DNA of 7,119 nt from Gammaproteobacteria bacterium (GTDB lineage Bacteria > Pseudomonadota > Gammaproteobacteria > Arenicellales > JAOTYS01): contig JAOTYS010000245.1 in NCBI GenBank assembly GCA_029861795.1, positions 1 through 7,119 on the forward strand, given 5' to 3'. Below, piece by piece: positions 1 through 4,303 of this stretch (its first letter is position 1; each line of letters opens with the position of its first letter). The translations under genes and the position numbers were made by a program. A model generated the notes under the pieces. It ran no database searches, was not told where the DNA came from, and was given only the letters and a program-made list of their open reading frames with translations.

Positions 1-693
1 ATGAATCTGTTTAGCTGGGTTGCTCCAATCAATCAAGCCGTCTGAGGGTTTGAGTGTGGGGAAGTAGCTAGGCGTACCGATATCCTTCTGTTGAGTTAAC
101 GTCATTTTATTCGGATGGTTTAACCGATCGCAGAGCTCCGCGGCAAGTTGTTTGGCTGTCATAGCGCAGCGTCTTCGTAACGTATCGCCGGTGTCATGTT
201 CTGTCACTTCAACTGCGGACTGAAGAACGATCGCCCCTGTATCAATGCTCTCGTCTACTATATGAAAAGTAACGCCAGTTTGCCTTTCGCCATTACGAAT
301 TACCGAGGAATATGGATTCGCTCCCCTATGCGCGGGTAATAATGATGGATGACAATTGACAAATCGTACTCCGGGAATGTTTAGCGTGGGAGGTCGAATG
401 ATTTCACCCCATGTTGCGATCAGCACTGTGTCGACTTGGTTCTGCTCTATGAAATTGTGGAAGTCAGTTGAGTTAGCGCCGTCGAAGTGCAGATCCGGAA
501 TTTTGGTATCGCGGGTCAGATCGAAAAGCCTCTTGTCGTCGTTGTCTTGTCGGCCCCGGAATCTAGGATGTCGTGCCCACCGAAACACACCGACAATTTC
601 GCACTGACCTGTTTCCAGCAGACCCTTGAGTAGGGCAAGGGCCAAGCGGCCATAGCCAAGTAACACTATTCGGTTTTTGCGGATTTCACTCAA
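1..693 (-). CDS. Formyltransferase-family protein (Fmt-like), C-terminus truncated by window edge
   Basis: This is a formyl-transfer enzyme of the 10-formyltetrahydrofolate-dependent fold. 231 codons are open with no stop before the left edge. The catalytic core is clear: N113-C-H115-P-S-L-L-P followed by A-H-R-G, and a downstream V-D-E-S-I-D151-T-G. These supply the Asn/His/Asp triad of the family. Near the edge, residues about 208-231 (SYFPTL...DGLIDWS..AKQI) resemble the linker into the C-terminal domain of methionyl-tRNA formyltransferase (Fmt). The N-terminus (IVLLGYGRLALALLKGLL, about residues 9-26) is a Rossmann-type strand and helix but lacks the GTPxFA start and the TQPDRPxGRG loop of housekeeping Fmt, so a sugar-nucleotide, amino-acid or other formyl acceptor is possible. 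No ATG lies in frame between the upstream TGA (about 758-756) and the core, so the TTG at 693-691 is the likeliest start. The ribosome binding site before it is weak. It is transcribed divergently from the thioredoxin-fold gene. The family is secure; the substrate is unknown. Confidence 0.85.
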   Translation of the reverse strand, partial: MSEIRKNRIVLLGYGRLALALLKGLLETGQCEIVGVFRWARHPRFRGRQDNDDKRLFDLTRDTKIPDLHFDGANSTDFHNFIEQNQVDTVLIATWGEIIRPPTLNIPGVRFVNCHPSLLPAHRGANPYSSVIRNGERQTGVTFHIVDESIDTGAIVLQSAVEVTEHDTGDTLRRRCAMTAKQLAAELCDRLNHPNKMTLTQQKDIGTPSYFPTLKPSDGLIDWSNPAKQIH

Positions 694-1015
694 GCCACAG
701 TAGTTCCGACTTTTGTTGCCGTCAGCGTATGCTGTGATGGGTTGATCGGGGGATCAATGACATGACCGCTTGTCGTTAAAGATGTGCGCTCGGTTCTAGT
801 GCGGATTGAAGGGCGGGCACGGCATGGTGGCTATGATACTACTGGCAAGCGATGGCGAATATCCGCTGTTGGTAAACTACGATGGAAATCGACCAATGGA
901 GTTGTCTTTTGTCTCAACTGAATAGATGGAGGCTCCTTTAGCTGCTATGCTTTTGGATGTAAGTTTTTGGCAGTGCACAAGGTCACCTGTGTTACATAGA
1001 TGAGAGAAGACATCC
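694..1015. other. Intergenic region between divergent genes
   Basis: This gap of 322 bases must hold the promoters of both flanking genes. I find no convincing sigma-70 promoter pair and no RNA gene. The one structured element is the perfect inverted repeat at 742-757. Two tiny tandem open frames on the plus strand (824-925 and 926-1003) lie here but lack good ribosome binding sites and recognisable sequence, so I do not call them genes. A purine-rich GAGAGAAG at 1002-1009 serves the gene starting at 1016. Confidence 0.6.
742..757. repeat. Perfect inverted repeat, possible operator
   Basis: TTGATC, four G residues, then GATCAA form a perfect dyad with 6-bp arms. It lies about 50 bp upstream of the probable TTG start of the formyltransferase gene (693, minus strand), where a repressor or activator site could act on that gene. 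The symmetry is seen directly; the regulatory role is inference. A 6-bp dyad can occur by chance, and no second copy was noticed in the window. Confidence 0.35.
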
Positions 1016-1366
1016 ATGAAGAATGCAATCGTCCTATTAGTCCTCGTCGCTGCGGGCTACTTTGTTTGGGATAAGTATCTACGTGGAGTAGGGGATGGAC
1101 CTGTCATGTCGCACGACGATATCATCGTTTATTCTTCTGAGGGCTGCAGTCCTTGCTTGAAAATGATCAACATGCTTGAGCGGGAGAATGTTTCTGTAAT
1201 CGTACGAACGGTGGACGACGATGACAAGGCCAAAGTGGAATTACGCAATAAGCTTGATGCCATAGGTTTTAAGCAGCAGCTCTATAAGCTCCCAGTAGTA
1301 GACATCTATGGACAGGTGTTCCCCGACAATCCCTCAAGGAAGAAAGTAAAGGCAGCCCTTCCTTAG
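1016..1366 (+). CDS. Membrane-anchored glutaredoxin/thioredoxin-like protein
   Basis: This small protein of 116 residues has one N-terminal hydrophobic segment (about residues 4-18, AIVLLVLVAAGYFVW) after a short basic start. It looks like an uncleaved signal anchor that would place the rest in the periplasm. From about residue 35 a glutaredoxin-like fold is visible: strand IIVYSS, redox motif C44-S-P-C47 at the start of a helix, a second strand (VSVIVRTVDDDD), a helix, and L-P93-V-V-D-I-Y-G, where P93 fits the cis-proline of the fold. This suggests thiol-disulfide exchange on an unknown partner. The ATG has a purine-rich GAGAGAAG ribosome binding site six bases upstream. An alternative start at Met31 would remove the anchor, but the anchor and site make the upstream start better. 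It converges on the carbamoylase gene with a 58-base gap and is probably monocistronic. The fold is fairly sure; the function is not. Confidence 0.8.
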   Translation: MKNAIVLLVLVAAGYFVWDKYLRGVGDGPVMSHDDIIVYSSEGCSPCLKMINMLERENVSVIVRTVDDDDKAKVELRNKLDAIGFKQQLYKLPVVDIYGQVFPDNPSRKKVKAALP

Positions 1367-1424
1367 GACGGTTTCATTCCTGGAAATTTTGGTTTGTGCT
1401 TTACGATTTGCCAACAGCAAAGGA

Positions 1425-2663
1425 TCAAGAGTGTTCTGCACGTTCAAGTATGGCGTGTAGCAAGACGTTGGCACCGGCTTCGATGTCTTCAGGGGTAGCG
1501 TTTTCGATTTCGTTATGGCTGATCCCATTTTCGCAAGGAATGAAGATCATTCCCGTAGGCGCTACCCGAGACACATAAACTGAATCATGGCCTGCGCCAC
1601 TGACAATTTCCTTCGCCGAGTATTCCATTATCTCCGCGCCTTTGCGCACGGCATCAATACAATCACCGTCGAATGCTACCGGCCGTGATTCCCAAACAGC
1701 CGTGAGTTCGTATTCGAGCCCTCGCTGTGTTGCCGTGGCCTCGGTTACGGCCCGCAACCCCTGGTCGAGGGACTTGAGCTGATCCGCATCCGGGTGACGA
1801 ATATCTACGGTAAACTCCACGGTTCCCGGAACAGTATTGCGTGACCCTGGGTAGACTCTAAATTCGCCGATGGTGGCACGTCCGTGAGGTGAACGCGAAA
1901 TTGCGAGATCATAAATTTGTGGCAACAAATGCGAGGCACAGGCTAGTGCATCCTGTCTTAGTTCCATTGGAGTTGGTCCGGCGTGGGCCTCCTCACCGAT
2001 CAGCTTTATGTCATACCACCGCATCCCCTGTACACCTGTGACAATGCCTATAGTTTTGTGCTCGTTCTCCAGGATGGGCCCTTGCTCGATATGCACCTCA
2101 AAGAACGAGCTAAACGGATGTTGTCCCAACGGTGCATCACCTTTGTAGCCGATGCGTTCCAGTTCGTCACCAATACAGTTGTCATCGTGATCCCGGCGAC
2201 TCCACCCGTAATCAAGGTCAAACACGCCGGCGAATACCCCTGAGCCAACCATGGCCGGTGGAAACCGCGCACCTTCCTCGTTGGTCCACACGACTACCTC
2301 CACCGGTGTCTCGGTTTCGATCGCGTGATCATTTAGAGTGCGTAACACTTCTAGCCCGGCGAGTACGCCATATACTCCGTCGAACTTACCACCAGTGGGC
2401 TGGCTGTCCAGGTGACTTCCCGTGGCTACCGGCGGGAGTTCGTTATTTTTGCCACTGCGTCTCGCAAACATATTGCCCATTGGATCTACGGTCACGGTAC
2501 AGCCCGCCGCTTCACACCAACTCTTGAACAGATCGCGTCCCTGCTTGTCTAGGTCTGTCAGGGCCAGGCGACAGACGCCGCCTTTTTTGGTTGCTCCGAT
2601 CCTGGCCATTTCCATGAGGCTGTCCCACAGCCTGCTGCCGTCGATATGCAAGTTTCGCTTCAT
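1425..2663 (-). CDS. Zn-dependent hydantoinase/carbamoylase-family amidohydrolase (M20 type)
   Basis: This complete 412-residue enzyme belongs to the family of N-carbamoyl-L-amino-acid hydrolases, beta-ureidopropionases and allantoate amidohydrolases, which hydrolyse ureido or amide groups with a two-metal centre, normally in the cytoplasm. The metal ligands are present: H84 (GSHLDS), D95 (GGKFDG), E129/E130 (TNEEGARF), H191 (VHIEQG) and H383 (ISHNE). R275-N276 (GSRNTVPG) and H359-D360 (GAGHDS) match substrate-binding or dimer-interface motifs of the family. Length is typical. I place the start at ATG 2663 because the family usually begins just before an IdG.RLW-type motif, here about residue 7. 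An in-frame GTG at 2666 or 2702 is possible. Upstream, a strong AGGAGG at 2742-2737 sits seven bases before an in-frame ATA. No hydantoinase or transporter gene adjoins it, so the substrate cannot be assigned. It diverges from the dehydrogenase gene. Confidence 0.9.
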   Translation of the reverse strand: MKRNLHIDGSRLWDSLMEMARIGATKKGGVCRLALTDLDKQGRDLFKSWCEAAGCTVTVDPMGNMFARRSGKNNELPPVATGSHLDSQPTGGKFDGVYGVLAGLEVLRTLNDHAIETETPVEVVVWTNEEGARFPPAMVGSGVFAGVFDLDYGWSRRDHDDNCIGDELERIGYKGDAPLGQHPFSSFFEVHIEQGPILENEHKTIGIVTGVQGMRWYDIKLIGEEAHAGPTPMELRQDALACASHLLPQIYDLAISRSPHGRATIGEFRVYPGSRNTVPGTVEFTVDIRHPDADQLKSLDQGLRAVTEATATQRGLEYELTAVWESRPVAFDGDCIDAVRKGAEIMEYSAKEIVSGAGHDSVYVSRVAPTGMIFIPCENGISHNEIENATPEDIEAGANVLLHAILERAEHS

Positions 2664-2689
2664 CACATTAGAGCCCTGTGTTGTAGTAT

Positions 2690-2705
2690 GCAGTGAATGC
2701 ACTGC
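2690..2705. repeat. Inverted repeat in the carbamoylase leader
   Basis: Read on the minus strand, GCAGTG-CATT-CACTGC is a perfect 6-bp stem with a four-base loop. It sits 27-42 bases upstream of the preferred ATG (2663) and downstream of the strong Shine-Dalgarno motif at 2742-2737. The GTG at 2702 falls inside it. In RNA it could form a small hairpin affecting translation, or in DNA act as an operator. The symmetry is directly visible; any role is inference. Confidence 0.35.
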
Positions 2706-2736
2706 CGCCGTAGCCTGGCGATAGTCTATCTTATTT

Positions 2737-2742
2737 CCTCCT
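2737..2742 (-). promoter_or_regulatory. Strong Shine-Dalgarno motif without a standard start codon
   Basis: AGGAGG on the minus strand is the best ribosome binding sequence I noticed in the window. The bases 5-12 downstream hold no ATG, GTG or TTG in any frame. The codon at ideal spacing (seven bases, 2729-2727) is ATA, in frame with the carbamoylase, and would add 22 residues before Met at 2663. It is either a decayed start, a rare non-standard start, or a chance motif. Confidence 0.4.
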
Positions 2743-2799
2743 GTCCGTTTATGGGATCTCTGTCACCGTGTGCCGAACGCTGGCGAGTGGTGAAGCGAT

Positions 2800-2827
2800 G
2801 TGATAGAAACCCGGGTTCGGGTGTCTA
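2800..2827 (-). promoter_or_regulatory. Possible sigma-70-like promoter for the carbamoylase gene
   Basis: On the minus strand TAGACA (2827-2822; five of six matches to TTGACA) is followed after 16 bases by TATCAC (2805-2800; four of six matches to TATAAT). Transcription would start near 2793, about 50 bases before the strong Shine-Dalgarno motif, which is a sensible leader. The spacer contains the 10-base palindrome AACCCGGGTT (2808-2817), a possible operator half-buried under polymerase. This is a weak match found by eye in a 354-base gap, so chance is a real possibility. Confidence 0.25.
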
Positions 2828-3017
2828 AGGGACGGTGTTTTTGCTTTTGCTTGTGAAGAATTCGCGAAAACTGTTCCGAAACTACGCTGCAACTGTCAGG
2901 ATCAGACATTGGCGGATTTGTTGTGGGTGCGTTACTCATTGCTCCATTTAGACATAATCCATACAGTTACGTGGCCGGACGTTTCCAGTTGATCACCATC
3001 GCTACGGGGGCTTAAGT

Positions 3018-4238
3018 ATGAGCAAACGGAGTCAAAAGTGGCGTTGTCTTTTAGTGAGCATCTTGTTGATGATCGGTTTGCTCGCAACGCATTTCTCGTC
3101 CGCTTCCACAGACACCTTGCAATATCGTGATCAAACTTTGACTGTACAAGGAGATACCCGAACAGTTCGAATCCCCGTGGGTTACACCTTGGAAGTTTTG
3201 ACCACCGAGCTGAAATCACCACGAATGATCACGTTTGCACAAAATGGGGATCTTTTTATCGGCTCACGCCGTGCAGTTTATAGATTGCCTGCGCCCTATA
3301 CCCAGCCGGAGGTGTTGGTCGCTCTACGCGACTATCCCCACAGCGTGGCGTTCAGAGAGGGTGAGATTCTGATCGCGATGATTGACGGGGTGTACCATGC
3401 GCCTTACCAACTCGGTCGAGGGCGACTTTCCAAATCATCGCTAGAATTGCTAGCGGAGCTTCCCGCAGGCCGCGGGCACAGCAGTCGCACGGTGGCGGTT
3501 GGCCCAGATGGCCGTGTGTATGTCAGTCTCGGAATCGCTGGGAACTGTAGCAACCAGTATCTTGATGAATCATATTCATTCGATGAGCGCAGAGGCGGTG
3601 TGCTGGTGTTGAACGAAGACGGCGCCAAGCCACGATGGGAAACATTTGCGTCGGGTTTGCGAAACCCGGTTGGATTTGATTGGCACCCAGACACGGGAGT
3701 GCTCTATGCCAGCAACAACGGTCCAGACCATCTGGGGTTTGATATGCCACCGGAGTACTTTAGTCGTCTCCATGCTGGCTCCTTCCACGGCATGCCATGG
3801 TTTCAGTATGACGGGGAGAACATCAAGCGGGATCCGTGCATTAGTACGACACCGCCTAGGCCGGTCGCGGATGTGTTGCAGCCGGTGGCGACCTTTCCGG
3901 CGCGAAACGCACCCTTGGGGATGGCGTTTGTGCCCAGTGGAGGTATGGACTCGCGACTGGTCGGTGATGCGATTGTAGCGTTACATGGGTCCTGGGCGAC
4001 AAGTCCACAAGGAAATAGAGCCGGGGATTCCGCAACGCGGCGCCATCCTAAGGTGGTTGTGGTGAGATTTGAGAATGGAAATGCGCAACGTGTGGACGAT
4101 CTGATTACAGGATTTCAGGCACAGGACGGTTCGCGCTGGGGCCGTCCTGCGGGTGTTCGCGTCGGTCCCGATGGTGCGCTTTATTTCACTAGTGACGCTG
4201 GAGTTGAAGGTTTGTTTCGATTGCGTCCCACGCAGTAA
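3018..4238 (+). CDS. Exported PQQ glucose/sorbosone dehydrogenase-like beta-propeller protein
   Basis: This complete 406-residue protein resembles the soluble glucose/L-sorbosone dehydrogenase family, six-bladed beta-propellers that in characterised members use PQQ to oxidise sugars or alcohols in the periplasm. Residues 1 to about 30 form a signal peptide: basic KRSQKWR, a hydrophobic core about 10-24, and a small-residue SSAS cleavage area; there is no lipobox at the cleavage region. Blade repeats appear as P-x-G-[DA]-L-[FY] patterns near residues 76-80, 163-168 and 384-389. H154 (GRGHSSR) before a GPDGRVYVSLG strand fits the catalytic His of the family, and R215 (SGLRNPVGFDW) the conserved Arg. 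HGSW (323-326) and GRPAGV (375-380) are further family-like motifs. C177 and C274 are the only cysteines in the mature part and could form a disulfide. ATG 3018 has a G-rich site (3006-3010) seven bases upstream. No electron-acceptor cytochrome or PQQ gene adjoins it. The fold is confident; PQQ use and substrate are inferred. Confidence 0.87.
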   Translation: MSKRSQKWRCLLVSILLMIGLLATHFSSASTDTLQYRDQTLTVQGDTRTVRIPVGYTLEVLTTELKSPRMITFAQNGDLFIGSRRAVYRLPAPYTQPEVLVALRDYPHSVAFREGEILIAMIDGVYHAPYQLGRGRLSKSSLELLAELPAGRGHSSRTVAVGPDGRVYVSLGIAGNCSNQYLDESYSFDERRGGVLVLNEDGAKPRWETFASGLRNPVGFDWHPDTGVLYASNNGPDHLGFDMPPEYFSRLHAGSFHGMPWFQYDGENIKRDPCISTTPPRPVADVLQPVATFPARNAPLGMAFVPSGGMDSRLVGDAIVALHGSWATSPQGNRAGDSATRRHPKVVVVRFENGNAQRVDDLITGFQAQDGSRWGRPAGVRVGPDGALYFTSDAGVEGLFRLRPTQ

Positions 4239-4303
4239 CCAAAGGTGTCGGTCGCATGCGGTCGGCGGTTTTATCTAATCTGACCCCTTGAGCCGCTATC
4301 AAG

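Larger units (their letters stand above)
2664..3017. other. Intergenic region between divergent genes
   Basis: This gap of 354 bases separates the carbamoylase (minus) and the beta-propeller dehydrogenase (plus). It contains the carbamoylase leader with a strong Shine-Dalgarno motif, an inverted repeat, and a possible minus-strand promoter with a palindrome in its spacer, each listed separately. Toward the dehydrogenase there is a CATAAT (2953-2958) that could be a -10 box, but no acceptable -35 partner, and an eight-base palindrome TTCGCGAA at 2861-2868. No tRNA, small protein gene or mobile element was recognised. Confidence 0.6.

Noticed and set aside
1..693. Naming the left-edge gene fmt.
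   Set aside because: The N-terminal hallmarks of housekeeping methionyl-tRNA formyltransferase are missing, and no def gene is visible on the available side.
967..997. TTGGCA followed by a TGTTAC/TTACAT stretch as a promoter for the gene at 1016.
   Set aside because: The -10 match is poor at every allowed spacing, and transcription would begin too close to the ribosome binding site.
824..1003. Two short tandem open frames on the plus strand (824-925, 33 residues; 926-1003, 25 residues), the second ATG directly abutting the first stop.
   Set aside because: Neither has a convincing ribosome binding site or recognisable sequence. They are short enough to arise by chance in an intergenic region.
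1336..1364. AAGGAAG (1336-1342) and CTTCCTT (1358-1364) can pair at the end of the thioredoxin-fold gene, as a possible terminator.
   Set aside because: The loop is 15 bases, the stem is short, no T-run follows, and it lies almost wholly inside the coding region.
2808..2825. GGGTTCGGG resembling a tRNA T-arm.
   Set aside because: No acceptor stem, anticodon arm or correctly spaced D-arm can be found around it.
2953..2958. CATAAT as a -10 box for the beta-propeller gene.
   Set aside because: No acceptable -35 hexamer occurs 15-19 bases upstream, so it is mentioned only within the intergenic entry.
4239..4303. Possible bidirectional terminator between the convergent genes, around the CGGTCG-CATG-CGGTCG stretch.
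   Set aside because: The GC-rich stretch is a direct repeat around an eight-base palindrome, not a proper long stem, and only a short TTTT follows after unrelated bases.
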